Assembly: GCA_034658975.1 (NCBI GenBank)
Contig: JAYEGJ010000001.1
Span: 36,957 to 100,956 of the forward strand
DNA from: SZUA-217 sp034658975
Lineage (GTDB): Bacteria; Actinomycetota; Acidimicrobiia; Spongiisociales; ZC4RG35
Length of the DNA stretch: 64,000 bases
Direction: 5' to 3'
In this document: one piece after another, positions 43,051-52,523 of the stretch
Layout: every line of letters starts with the position of its first letter
Position numbering within the stretch: the stretch's first letter is position 1
The notes under the pieces: generated by a model
What the model was told of the DNA's origin: nothing
Database searches by the model: none
The model's input: only the letters and a program-made list of their open reading frames with translations
Program-made: the position numbers and the translations under genes

Positions 43051-43206
43051 GCCCGCTCCTGCGGGTCGGCGGGTTCACCTGATTTGGTAGCCAACTACGC
43101 GGCACCAATGAACAGCCAACCAGCCCACTTGGGAAACACTGGACCTCTCAGCTGGGGCTTGATTGAGAGCGGCTTCATTCCATACTCTGCGAGTGAAGGT
43201 GAGTAA

Positions 43207-44058
43207 ATGAGTAGCGCTGAATCACGAGTCAGAGTTGCGCTGACGTTTGACTTTGACGGTATGGCACCTTGGCTTCAGGTGACGACATCCTCTCCCAGCT
43301 TCATCTCTCGGGGTGAGTTCGGCCCAGTAGGAGTGGGGAGGATCACAGAGATTCTCGATGAATTCGATATCACGGGGAGTTTCTTCACGCCTGGGCACAC
43401 CGCCTTGTCATATCCCGAGAGCGTTGAGTCGCTGGTTGCAGATGGGCATGAGATCGGGCACCACGGCTGGGTTCATGAGTTCCTAAGTCCGCTTTCGGAC
43501 GGAGAGGAAAGGTCGGTCATCGAGAGAGGTATCGAAGCCCTCGAGTCAGTCGCTGGAGAAAGACCACGCGGGTTTCGGGCTCCGGGGTTTGACCTGAGCA
43601 ACCGAACTCTTGACCTCCTCGTCGAGTACGAATTCTCATACGACAGCAGCATGATGGGCAAGGATTTCAGCCCCTACTGGTGCCGTTCAGGTGACATCCT
43701 TACGAGCGACGAGCCCTTCGTATTCGGTGACCCTGTCGACTTGGTCGAGATACCGGTTGCGTGGCACCTCACTGATGTTCCATTCTTCGAGTTTGTGCCC
43801 GGTGTTCCCAATCTGATAGGCGCGGGACGGCCCGAAGAGGTTCTCGACATCTGGAAAGGCGAATTCACTTACTTGTATGAACAGGCTGGTGAAGGGTGCT
43901 TAGTCTTGACAATGCACCCTCAAACGATCGGCCGCGGTCACCGGATTTCCCTGCTTCGAAAGTTCATCGAGTTCGTCCTCGACCACGAGAACGCAAAGTT
44001 CGTTCGCACCGATGAGATAGCCAACCGGTTCCGAGTTAACAGCTCATCTGCAGGCTGA
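43207..44058 (+). CDS. Polysaccharide deacetylase (NodB-homology) family protein
   Basis: 283 residues. NodB motifs: ALTFDFDGM (motif 1 Asp), DGHEIGHHGWVHEF (zinc His pair), RGFRAPGFDLS (motif 3) and TMHPQTIGRGHR with the C-terminal His. This is the peptidoglycan deacetylase/allantoinase-like subgroup without signal peptide. Likely cytoplasmic, acting on an N-acetylated or amide substrate. It ends 5 bases from the convergent LuxR gene. Confidence 0.88.
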   Translation: MSSAESRVRVALTFDFDGMAPWLQVTTSSPSFISRGEFGPVGVGRITEILDEFDITGSFFTPGHTALSYPESVESLVADGHEIGHHGWVHEFLSPLSDGEERSVIERGIEALESVAGERPRGFRAPGFDLSNRTLDLLVEYEFSYDSSMMGKDFSPYWCRSGDILTSDEPFVFGDPVDLVEIPVAWHLTDVPFFEFVPGVPNLIGAGRPEEVLDIWKGEFTYLYEQAGEGCLVLTMHPQTIGRGHRISLLRKFIEFVLDHENAKFVRTDEIANRFRVNSSSAG

Positions 44059-44063
44059 CGCCA

Positions 44064-46697
44064 TCAGCCGACCAGACCCAGCTCTCGGCCTCTGGCGGCT
44101 GCTTCTGCGCGGTGGTGTGCCCCGAGCTTCAGATAGACGTTGGATGCGTGTCGTTTCACGGTCCCGCGGGAGATGAACAAGCGGTCTGCGATCTCCTCGT
44201 TGGTGTATCCGGCGGCTATCTCGGCAAGGACCTCGATTTCACGATCTGTGAGAGGGTCGATTGGTTGTTTTGGCACGTGGTCGGCTTCAGGGGGCAGCCG
44301 TTCGATGATGGAGCGCACGAATTCATCGTGCTTGGTGCGGCCAGCCATCCGTTTCAGTACCGGTCGGATAACTGGCCCCACGAAGCTGAACTGAAACCGG
44401 TAACCCACGTGCGCCAGTACAACGGCCTCTTCTAATGATGCCACAGCGGAGCGGGCATCACCCTCCAACTCGTTGAGTGCCGCGGTCAGTACGTGACGCT
44501 TGATGGCGAACATCACGTTCTCGGTCGTGTCGGGGGGCAGTGCTGCCAGGAGGCGCCGGCTCTCTTCGGAGTCCCCTCGTCTCAGTGCATGGCTGACTGC
44601 GTCGGCGGCTTCATAGAAGCCCAGCGCTTCATACTCGTTCGGGCTCCCCAAGCCTCGTTGTCGGACCCTGTCGAGTATTTCCTTTGAGGCATCGAGTCTT
44701 CCCTGTCGCCACAAGTTGCGGGCTGACGCCATTAGCAGCCACGTCTCAAGCGGGCCACCTCCCATTCTTCGGCCTTGCACCCATCCGATCCCCTCGTCGA
44801 CAACGCTCTGCGAGTCGTCGAATCGACCCGATATCGACAAAGCCTCGGCCCAAACGAAGAAGGCGCGGAAAACCATCTCGACGAATGTCGACCGCTGGAG
44901 AAGCCGGGTGCCGCGTTCGGCAAAGCGAACCGCTTCTTCGGCGGCGAGCTGATTGAGCCGTATGTAGGCCAGGCCGATGTCGCCGACACCTGCAGCCGGG
45001 TGTGGATCGCCGGTGGGACCGGTGGCCGCCGCGCCCACCTCCTGTGCCCTGGTCATCGACCGCTCCGCGGCCACGAGGTTACCGATATCCATATCGGCGA
45101 CGCCAAGCGAGAAGAGCGCAGTGACCGCGGCGAGCGTGTTGCCGCGCTCGGCGAGACTCGCCGCTCGTTCCAGGTGGGGGCGAGCCTCCACGGGCTTTGA
45201 CTGTGCGTGGAGGGCGCGACCCACATACAGGTGTCCCAGGCTCTCCATGTACAACGAAGACTGCGGAAGTATTTCTAGACCCTTCCGGGCGTGAGACTCC
45301 GCCGAGGCGAGTTCTCCGGCCTGAAATGCCAGCATCGCACGCATCACTTCCAACTGACCACTCGGATCCTGGGTGAAGTCGTCGAGTTGCACTGCTGCGA
45401 TTCGATCGACTAGCTCCTTGGCGGCTTCCATGTTGCCTTCGAAGGTCCGGCACCAGGCCCAACCCAATGCCACAACGTGTGCAGCGGGACCGGCGGGAAC
45501 CGGAAAGAGTCGCAACCAGGACCTGAGTCGGGGCACTTCGCCAGATCCCAGAGCGACTTCTATGTTTCTGTCAACCATCCCGGCTGCCAGCTCAACATCA
45601 CCGGCTTTGAGGGCATAGTCGACGGCGTCGTCGGTGAGACCCCGTTTCTCACACGCCTTTGCCGCCTCGACCAACAACGACGCGTACCTGTCCGGATCGG
45701 ATCTCTTGAGTCTCGAACGGAGCAGCTCCGCGAACAGATGGTGGTAGCGATACCACTCACCGTCATCTCCCAGTGGGATGAGAAAGGCGTTCTGTCGCTC
45801 GATCTCACTGGTGAGATCTGCCGCATTCGCGATTCCAGCTACGTCGCGGCATAGCTGGGGGTCGAATCGCTCGAAAGGTGATGTGTCCAGGAGGAAACGC
45901 GCCAACTCGGGGCGGAGCCGGTCCAACACCTCGTCAACGAGGTAGCCAGCGATGTGAGGATTTTGTGCAGAAAGTGAGTCGGGGAGACTCGATGGATCGT
46001 CATGATCGTCGATGCTGAGACTGACCAGCTGGAGAGCCAAGACCCAGCCGTCGGATCGTTCGGCGACAACCCGCGCCTGATCCGCATCCAACTCCATGTC
46101 GGCGCTGTATCTGAAGTACTCGGCGACCTGGTCGGGCTCGAAACGCAGATCCGCGCCTCGGATCTTCCTCAATCGACCCTGGGCCCGGAGACGAGACACG
46201 GGGAGTGGTGGATCGGCTCGAGTGACGATCACCAAGAGCACGCCGTCGGGCAGATTGTCGACGAGATAATTGATGGTTTCGTGTACGTCCTGGCTCTGAA
46301 CTTGGTGGTAATCGTCGAGGACCAGCACACCGTTGTCAGGAGCTTCAGACAGGTCTTCGACCAATGTTGCGATCATCGTTCGCTGATCGGGGATCTGCGC
46401 TCCGGGTAAGGAGACAAGACCGCTGGTCCGACCGATCAGGTTTCCGATAGCATTTCCCAGGTATTCGCTGAAGAGTCCGACGTCGTTGTCGTATCGATCC
46501 ATGGAGTACCAGGCGAAGGGTCGATTCTGGGTTGTGAGCCATTCGACGACGAGCGTGGATTTCCCGAAGCCCGGTGGTGCGGATACCAGGACCACACCTC
46601 CATTGAAGTCGGCGAGGTGCTCATAGAGATGTGGTCGATGCACCCGCTCGTCGCCTAGCGGGGGCGGCTGCAGCTTGGTGTCGAGTAGTCGAGCCAA
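44064..46697 (-). CDS. MalT-like LuxR family transcriptional regulator (ATPase, TPR, HTH)
   Basis: 877 residues in the MalT/LAL-type layout. N-terminal P-loop VLVSAPPGFGKSTLVVEWLT and NGVLVLDDYHQVQ (Walker B), a long helical TPR-like middle, and a C-terminal LuxR HTH: PLTDREIEVLAEIAAGYTNE followed by EIADRLFISRGTVKRHASNVYLKL. It binds an inducer through the TPR region and activates transcription using ATP. A decayed second copy of its C-terminal end lies at 49474. Confidence 0.92.
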   Translation of the reverse strand: MARLLDTKLQPPPLGDERVHRPHLYEHLADFNGGVVLVSAPPGFGKSTLVVEWLTTQNRPFAWYSMDRYDNDVGLFSEYLGNAIGNLIGRTSGLVSLPGAQIPDQRTMIATLVEDLSEAPDNGVLVLDDYHQVQSQDVHETINYLVDNLPDGVLLVIVTRADPPLPVSRLRAQGRLRKIRGADLRFEPDQVAEYFRYSADMELDADQARVVAERSDGWVLALQLVSLSIDDHDDPSSLPDSLSAQNPHIAGYLVDEVLDRLRPELARFLLDTSPFERFDPQLCRDVAGIANAADLTSEIERQNAFLIPLGDDGEWYRYHHLFAELLRSRLKRSDPDRYASLLVEAAKACEKRGLTDDAVDYALKAGDVELAAGMVDRNIEVALGSGEVPRLRSWLRLFPVPAGPAAHVVALGWAWCRTFEGNMEAAKELVDRIAAVQLDDFTQDPSGQLEVMRAMLAFQAGELASAESHARKGLEILPQSSLYMESLGHLYVGRALHAQSKPVEARPHLERAASLAERGNTLAAVTALFSLGVADMDIGNLVAAERSMTRAQEVGAAATGPTGDPHPAAGVGDIGLAYIRLNQLAAEEAVRFAERGTRLLQRSTFVEMVFRAFFVWAEALSISGRFDDSQSVVDEGIGWVQGRRMGGGPLETWLLMASARNLWRQGRLDASKEILDRVRQRGLGSPNEYEALGFYEAADAVSHALRRGDSEESRRLLAALPPDTTENVMFAIKRHVLTAALNELEGDARSAVASLEEAVVLAHVGYRFQFSFVGPVIRPVLKRMAGRTKHDEFVRSIIERLPPEADHVPKQPIDPLTDREIEVLAEIAAGYTNEEIADRLFISRGTVKRHASNVYLKLGAHHRAEAAARGRELGLVG

Positions 46698-47280
46698 AGA
46701 TCCTCCGACGGGAAACTACCCGACCCCGGAGATGTGCTGCTCTCGCGCCGACATAATTTCCTCGGGGGCACATGACCTCTCTTGTCAACTCCACTCCTTC
46801 CACATCGAATCTCCTCGTGAGCTTGAAGGGCTCACCCATCTGCTGATCAGACCTCGCGGGCTGTGACCCAACGGGCAGCGAGCAAGAACAGGAGTCCTCC
46901 GGAAGCGGGGGTCACGAATGCCGAACCGAGATAGTCGGATCCCGGGATACCTGAAGGGGTGCCGGGGAGAGCCCCATAAGGTGATGAGGGGGCCACCTGC
47001 CGATTTCGTTGACCACTCCAGTAATCGGGAAGACGAAAGCACAACGAGAGCCTCTAGAACGGTGCGAGTATTGCCTGCCACCGCTACAACCCTCGTTACG
47101 ACGAACGCCAGGTGAAGGACTTCGTAGGCGATGCCGGCGATAAGATCGCCCGGCCCTGACAAACCCTCGGATGGAAGACACCATCAGGGAACCTTTACGA
47201 AACGTTTGCATTGAGCAAGTGAAATCACAGCGGTCGTGTGCAACTGAAAAGGCCAGCCATACACCGGGAGAAGATTCACC
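46698..47280 (-). other. Non-coding or eroded region, possible frameshifted membrane-protein remnant
   Basis: 580 bases. On the minus strand two short frames (about 46847-47044 and 46785-47162) read like pieces of one hydrophobic protein: LIAGIAYEVLHLAFVVTRVV in one, and GSAFVTPASGGLLFLLAARWVT in the next. No full gene and no family are recognised. Confidence 0.35.
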
Positions 47281-48153
47281 TCAGTTCGCTGAGCGCACCC
47301 CCAATTGACCCCTCGTCCACCCGGCCACAGCTGCAGCAAGCAACGCGGTGGTCCCGATTACGACCCAGAGCTGTGTCTGGCTCGGATCGCGGACGGAACC
47401 GCTCATCGTGGCGTCTGTGAGCAACACGCCCGCCCAGGCATTGGCTGCGGCGTGGAATATGAACCCTGCGATCAGAGCGCTTCCCTTAGTGCGGAGGAAC
47501 AACCACGTCATAAGGATCGACTGGCTGATGGTGAGAATCGGGTAGGCAAGCCACATGACGGCGTACTCGAAGAAGACGGTCTCCTGAGGCAGACCATTGA
47601 TGAACGCTGCCGGTAGATGCCAAAGACCCCAGAGGGCACCGAGAACCAGACTCGCTTTCATCGGGGAAGTCACAGCGAGCAAACGAGGAAGGGCGTAGGC
47701 GCGCCATCCGAACTCCTCGGCCAGGGGGAGCAGCACAATTAGGAAGACCAAGACAGTCCACCACTCTGGCCAAAGACCAGGGAGGTCGCCGATCTCCTCG
47801 CCAACCAAGAGAGCCACAACCACGGCAGCCGCTGCGGGTATGGCAGGCACACCGACTGCGATTGAGTAATTGACAGGAGAGCTTCGCCATCGAGTCGATC
47901 TCCCGAACAGGTCCCTGACACCATCCCTGCCTTCGCTTGTCGCCATGACCAATCCGGCGATCGACGGCCCGCCAAACATCGCTAGAGCGAGTGCGCTGAG
48001 CCAGCCGGGCGTCACCCACCAACCCTGGTTCTCGCCCAGAACAATCAGATTGTTGAGCAGGAAAGTGAGACCAAGGGCGAGAACAAAGAACCAAACCAGA
48101 CTGACCCTCGTCCTCCGTCGATCACCCACCAGGGTGTAAGTCTGCTCTGTCAT
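47281..48153 (-). CDS. CPBP family intramembrane protease
   Basis: 290 residues from ATG 48153. Polytopic membrane protein with PLAEEFGWRAYALPRLLA (EExxxR), LGALWGLWHLPAAF (motif 2 His) and GFIFHAAANAWAG (motif 3 His/Asn). Same family as the 26462 gene but only distantly similar. It is in the island between the LuxR gene and the SRPBCC gene. Confidence 0.9.
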   Translation of the reverse strand: MTEQTYTLVGDRRRTRVSLVWFFVLALGLTFLLNNLIVLGENQGWWVTPGWLSALALAMFGGPSIAGLVMATSEGRDGVRDLFGRSTRWRSSPVNYSIAVGVPAIPAAAAVVVALLVGEEIGDLPGLWPEWWTVLVFLIVLLPLAEEFGWRAYALPRLLAVTSPMKASLVLGALWGLWHLPAAFINGLPQETVFFEYAVMWLAYPILTISQSILMTWLFLRTKGSALIAGFIFHAAANAWAGVLLTDATMSGSVRDPSQTQLWVVIGTTALLAAAVAGWTRGQLGVRSAN

Positions 48154-48210
48154 CGACTCGCCCAATCGGGAAACGGTTCACTTGATGGACTCCATCTTTG
48201 ACGGGTTTGC

Positions 48211-48648
48211 TCACGCTTCGGCCAGACGCTTGAGGTTCTGGAGGATCTGCTGGCTTGACTTCTTGGCCATTCGCTCACCGAAGAACCCCATGACCTTTCC
48301 CCAAGGCCCGTAAGGGAAGATGAAACTGTCATCGAATGAGAACCGGCATCCGTTGGGAGTCGGTTCAACCGCCCAACGCTCTGTGTAACCCTTGAAGAAG
48401 CTGCTCGATGTCATCTCGTATGCGAAGATCCGATTCTCGACCCATTCCGTGGTCCGGAAGTGATTCCAATAGATCTTGCCTCTGACGTTCTCCTCCCAAT
48501 AGAACGTGGAGTCAGGTCCGGGCTCGTCGCTGGTGTACTCGAACTTTTCGAGCATCGTGTACCACGCCATCGTCTTCTCAGGTTCGACCAGAAACGGCCA
48601 CACCTTCTCGGGTGGAGCTTCGATGGCCACTCCCATTTGTACCTGCAT
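48211..48648 (-). CDS. SRPBCC family protein (polyketide cyclase/START-like)
   Basis: 145 residues from ATG 48648 with GGGAGAA upstream. Helix-grip fold: VAIEAPPEKVWPFLVEPEKT at the N-terminus, a beta core (IYWNHFRTTEWVENRIFAYE) and a long C-terminal helix ending in QQILQNLKRLAEA. Such proteins bind hydrophobic ligands or carry out cyclase or isomerase reactions. No partner gene reveals the ligand. Confidence 0.85.
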   Translation of the reverse strand: MQVQMGVAIEAPPEKVWPFLVEPEKTMAWYTMLEKFEYTSDEPGPDSTFYWEENVRGKIYWNHFRTTEWVENRIFAYEMTSSSFFKGYTERWAVEPTPNGCRFSFDDSFIFPYGPWGKVMGFFGERMAKKSSQQILQNLKRLAEA

Positions 48649-48686
48649 TTCTGATTCTCCCTTTCTTGTTCAATTGCCCAGACGGA

Positions 48687-49025
48687 TTACGTGATTTGGG
48701 TGATCCAGTTCCACAAGGTGGTAGCGATTGCATATGCGGCGACCACCCAAAATGCGATTCGGATCCAAGGCGGCGCGTACTGCCACAAGTTCTTCACTTG
48801 CGCGTAGATGAAGGCGGCTATCACGATGCCTGCTGTGGCTAGACCGCTCGCAGCTGCAGTTATTCCAAGGATGGCTTCCGGAGTCGAGCCAGCTTCTGGT
48901 GACGCCACCAGTACTACGAGGCCCGCCAAGACGGCAACGAGTGTGGAGGCGATGGCGAGACCGATGAGGATCCTCAGGTTTCGCATTTCTCTTGCAGGCG
49001 CCGTTGTGTCGGCTAGTTGTGTCAT
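48687..49025 (-). CDS. Small three-helix membrane protein, unknown
   Basis: 112 residues from ATG 49025, with AAGGAG 6 bases upstream. Three membrane helices: LIGLAIASTLVAVLAGLVVL, AILGITAAASGLATAGIVIA and IRIAFWVVAAYAIATTLWNW. No family is recognised. It may be co-transcribed with the SRPBCC gene, 38 bases downstream. Confidence 0.65.
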   Translation of the reverse strand: MTQLADTTAPAREMRNLRILIGLAIASTLVAVLAGLVVLVASPEAGSTPEAILGITAAASGLATAGIVIAAFIYAQVKNLWQYAPPWIRIAFWVVAAYAIATTLWNWITQIT

Positions 49026-49141
49026 GTGGGCTCCTTCTCGGTTCGTGCGACGGTCGCACGACCCACTCCGAACGTATGGGATCGAATGGATTGCGTCATG
49101 TGCCTGGGGGTGTATTTGGGAGAGGGCTCCCGTGGCGAGGA

Positions 49142-49375
49142 TTAGCTGTCTGAGGGCGGATCTTGGAGACGGCGAACCTCGAGAATCGGAATACCCAGAT
49201 CACGGAGCTGGGCGAGCACACCATGCAGCCCGGCTTGGTCGGCGACTTTCCCCCTGAGCAGGGTTGTCTGACCTGTGGTTTCGACCTCGAATCCGTCGAA
49301 CCACTTGGACCAGTCGTATTCGAGTTCGGCACTGATCACGATCTCGTAAGTGCCTCCGGTGAGAGGTCCGCTCAT
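49142..49375 (-). CDS. Small conserved-looking protein, unknown
   Basis: 77 residues. It reads EYDWSKWFDGFEVETTGQTT and LRGKVADQAGLHGVLAQLRD. This DQAxLHGxLxxLRDLG pattern is common at the ends of small actinobacterial proteins with no established role. Often found near membrane or regulatory genes, as here. Confidence 0.7.
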   Translation of the reverse strand: MSGPLTGGTYEIVISAELEYDWSKWFDGFEVETTGQTTLLRGKVADQAGLHGVLAQLRDLGIPILEVRRLQDPPSDS

Positions 49376-49473
49376 CTAGCCGAAGGTATCGTCACCACGC
49401 CCAGCAGTCATGTGCCCCAGGGTGTAATCAGTTGAAGAGACCAAATTTCCGGCCCTTTTTAGCCGCCTACGCC

Positions 49474-49592
49474 CAATGGTGAGCGCCGAGTTTGAGGAAG
49501 ATGTTGAAGACGTGCCGCTTCACAGCTCCCGCGAAATGAACAGTGTGCCGGTCTGATCTGCTTCGATCGGGAGTCTGTCGATGACGGAGGCG
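49474..49592 (-). pseudogene. Degenerate LuxR C-terminal fragment
   Basis: The minus strand reads SVIDRLPIEAD, then a jump to TLFISRE and, in another frame, AVKRHVFNIFLKLGAHHW. These match IIERLPPEAD and RLFISRGTVKRHASNVYLKL of the LuxR gene at 44064, with the DNA-binding part between them deleted and a frameshift inside. It is a dead relative of that gene. Confidence 0.65.
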
Positions 49593-49623
49593 GACTTAGG
49601 CTGGTGCGTCGTTGGAGGTTGAT

Positions 49624-50871
49624 GTGGGCAGTGGGTTAAAGACGTATCGACAGACTCGGATGGCGATGCCCGGTTGGGCTGACAGGGCTTTGTTGATTGC
49701 TGTGATTCCGGATGATGATCAGGAGACGACGCGTACTAAGCGTCTCATGGCAGGCGTGTTGTGGGTGTCCCTGCCGATAACCGTTCTCTCGGCGATGCAG
49801 TTGGGTGTTGTTTTTGAAGCGCCCGCCGCTGGACTGACAGTTGGTTCGGCTTTTGTGGCCGCGGCGGTTTCGCTGTTTGTGATGTGGCGTTGGCCGGCTA
49901 CCTATCCAGGTATTGCCCATCTTCCGATCGCTAACGCGATTCTGATTTCGGCTGCATTGGTTGTCATGGCCGGTGGATTACTCGCCTCGGGGGTCAACGC
50001 CGTTTGGGGGTTTGTGGCGGTCCTCGCTGCCTTGGCCGTGTTGGGCGATCGGGCCGCCAGTTTCTGGCTGTGGTTCTTCATTGTCAGTCAGGTGGTTGCA
50101 GTGGTATGGGGAAGTCAGATCGAACCCATCTACGCGGTGACCAATGTCGAATACGTTGCCGTATTCAATCTGTTGATCGTCGTTGTGTTCGTGTATTACA
50201 TGATGCTTTTCTACGTCCGTCAGAGAGCCTTTCTGTTAAGTCAGTCCGACGGTCTGCTGAGGAACATTCTTCCCAACGAAATCGCTGATCGGCTCAAGAC
50301 TTCCACGGAAAAAATCGCGGACGCCTATGACTCGGCTTCGATCCTGTTCGCTGACATTGTCGATTTCACTCCCATGTCGGCTGATATGGCCCCGTCGGAG
50401 CTCGTGGCTCTTCTCGACGAGGTGTTCACCGCCTTCGACGTTCTCGTTGAGGAGCGTGGTCTTGAGAAGATCAAGACGATCGGTGACGCATACATGGTCG
50501 CTGCCGGAGTACCCGTACCGCGTGAGGATCACGCTCAGATTCTGTGTGATCTGGCATTGGCCGTGCAAGCTCTTGTCGATAGTCGAGAATTCCAGGGTCG
50601 ACGTGTCTCATTCCGTATTGGGGTCAACTCCGGCGAGGTCGTAGCCGGAATTATCGGCACCAAGAAGTTCAGCTACGACCTATGGGGAGACTCCGTCAAC
50701 ACGGCCAGCCGAATGGAGTCAACGAGCACAGCCGGTGAGATCCAAATTGCCGAAACCACAAAACGCCTCGTCGAACAAGATTTCATCTGCGAGCCAAAGG
50801 GGACTGTTGAAGTCAAAGGAAAAGGGCCCATAACCGTCTGGGCCGTCATCGGTCACGGGCATCGTCTGTGA
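49624..50871 (+). CDS. Class III adenylate/guanylate cyclase with membrane domain
   Basis: 415 residues from GTG 49624 (GGAGG 5 bases upstream). Six N-terminal membrane helices are followed by a cyclase domain: ILFADIVDFTPMSAD (metal Asp), LEKIKTIGDAYMVAAG (second metal Asp, substrate Lys) and YDLWGDSVNTASRMEST (Asp and Asn/Arg). All main catalytic residues are present. It makes cAMP (or cGMP) and resembles six-helix cyclases of actinobacteria such as Rv1625c in layout. Confidence 0.92.
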   Translation: MGSGLKTYRQTRMAMPGWADRALLIAVIPDDDQETTRTKRLMAGVLWVSLPITVLSAMQLGVVFEAPAAGLTVGSAFVAAAVSLFVMWRWPATYPGIAHLPIANAILISAALVVMAGGLLASGVNAVWGFVAVLAALAVLGDRAASFWLWFFIVSQVVAVVWGSQIEPIYAVTNVEYVAVFNLLIVVVFVYYMMLFYVRQRAFLLSQSDGLLRNILPNEIADRLKTSTEKIADAYDSASILFADIVDFTPMSADMAPSELVALLDEVFTAFDVLVEERGLEKIKTIGDAYMVAAGVPVPREDHAQILCDLALAVQALVDSREFQGRRVSFRIGVNSGEVVAGIIGTKKFSYDLWGDSVNTASRMESTSTAGEIQIAETTKRLVEQDFICEPKGTVEVKGKGPITVWAVIGHGHRL

Positions 50872-50926
50872 GAGGCAACCGAACCAACAACTGGTCAGCT
50901 TCACCAGATGGCTGGTCTCGTGGTGG

Positions 50927-52201
50927 CTATTTGCGCTGTATTTGGTAGTGGAGGGTCATGAACACCGAGCCGAGGAGGGAGAATCGGTGTTCGGTTCTCA
51001 GTTCGTCATGCTCGACGAACACTGCGATCTCCTCGCCAAAGGACACAATTTGGAGCGTGGTCAGGGCACCATCATCTTCGATTGCCGACAGGTAGTGGCC
51101 GGCGTGTCGCATGTCGGTGTCCGAAGTGAGCAGAAGCCCATCGTCTCGGTGGTTGGTGGGGAGAAGAGTGGCTGTGAAGTTGCCGGACGGTAGGGGAAAC
51201 CCGACAGACACATACGTTGCCTCCTCGATCCGCTGAGTGGTGTAGATCCCCACATACAGCGGTTCACCATTTTCGTAGGCGCGAATCCAAGCCCTGAAAT
51301 CGGCGACACCGTCGTTGTCGATGTCGAGGGTGTCGATCCAGGAAACGACTCCCTCCTGAACTTCCTCCTGATTGAACGGAACGTTTGCCTGTCCAAGAGG
51401 TTCGGCAATCGTCCTTCGAAATATCGCGTAGGGGATCCGCATCCAACGCTTCCATTCGGGTGTGATGGAGAGCTTGAATCTGCTGGTGTGTTCGTAGAAC
51501 TCACGAACCGTCGGGTGGACACGACTGGGATCGAAGGTGGGCCCGGCCAAATCGTCGAAATCGGCCACGATCCCAATGTCGGGTGGACTGTGCGAATACC
51601 GAGCTCCGACCGTTCGGGCATATCTCTCCAGGTAGTCGACACCGACATACTTTGTGGCCTCACTGAAAGGAACCACGTAGCTGGCCAACTCGGGTGGGAT
51701 CTGTTCACCCATGATCCGGACCTGGTCTCGCCCGCGCCACAGAACTGCCGCCAGGATTCTGTAGATGATGACTGTCAAAGCAGTAGGAGCCGCCCAGCCC
51801 ACATCCGGCCAGAGTGAGTCGAATCCGAACCCGACCGCCAGACCCACGACGAAACCGAGGAGACTTTTCAGGGGTCTGAATCCGACCAGACCGGTGACCG
51901 CTCCCACCAGAGCAGAGGGAACAGCGGCCGGCCAATCGGGAAGGATCCACTGCAGGGCAGCTCCCGCCATTGCCGCGATGAAGCCAGCTGAAACGATCCG
52001 GACAACCAATCCTTGCGGTTCCCCCGGGACCCTGTTGGCATCGGCCCAAGCACTGAGTGCACCGAGGAACAGTGCCCCGGCTATGGCTCCAACCCCCCAC
52101 CCAATCATCTCGATGGCTGCTCCGATCGCGGCGCCACCCAAACCGCCCAGCACTGAGCCTGCGACTCCGGCGGTGATCACTTTTGATGGAGCTCGGGTCA
52201 C
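50927..52201 (-). CDS. Multi-pass membrane protein with large soluble C-terminal domain, unknown
   Basis: 424 residues from GTG 52201. Residues 1-160 hold about six Gly/Ala-rich helices (VAGSVLGGLGGAAIGAAIEM; VVGLAVGFGFDSLW). The C-terminal 260 residues are soluble and mixed alpha-beta, with FDDLAGPTFDPSRVHPTVRE, FRRTIAEPLGQANVPFNQEE and SVGFPLPSGNFTATLLPTNH. No catalytic motif or family is recognised. It converges on the cyclase with a short gap and may sense or export something with it. Confidence 0.7.
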   Translation of the reverse strand: MTRAPSKVITAGVAGSVLGGLGGAAIGAAIEMIGWGVGAIAGALFLGALSAWADANRVPGEPQGLVVRIVSAGFIAAMAGAALQWILPDWPAAVPSALVGAVTGLVGFRPLKSLLGFVVGLAVGFGFDSLWPDVGWAAPTALTVIIYRILAAVLWRGRDQVRIMGEQIPPELASYVVPFSEATKYVGVDYLERYARTVGARYSHSPPDIGIVADFDDLAGPTFDPSRVHPTVREFYEHTSRFKLSITPEWKRWMRIPYAIFRRTIAEPLGQANVPFNQEEVQEGVVSWIDTLDIDNDGVADFRAWIRAYENGEPLYVGIYTTQRIEEATYVSVGFPLPSGNFTATLLPTNHRDDGLLLTSDTDMRHAGHYLSAIEDDGALTTLQIVSFGEEIAVFVEHDELRTEHRFSLLGSVFMTLHYQIQRK

Positions 52202-52523
52202 GAATCCGACCCTACCGATGGCACATGACCGACTGGTCCTTCGCCGTCCATAGGAGCCAACGGTTCGACACCGCCAAAACGCGGAGATCAGCCTCTTTGC
52301 AAACTCTCATGTCATCTCAACAGGTCGTCGACGGCGTCGATAGGCATCCGAGGATTGGAGCGGATGGTGGGTGAGCGCAGAGCCTGATAGATGGCGTGAA
52401 CGTAAACTCCGTTGGTACACGGCGATCGGTCCGCCATCGCGGTCTCAGTAGCGCGGACCCGAACTTCGAGACGAGAAGATAAAAGCGGCAGGGCGCGCCA
52501 GCACTCCCCGGCCCCTCGTTCTC
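52202..52523. other. Intergenic stretch, nothing recognised
   Basis: About 320 bases between the 424-residue protein gene and the first USP gene. No RNA, hairpin or gene-like frame that I can support. Confidence 0.45.
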
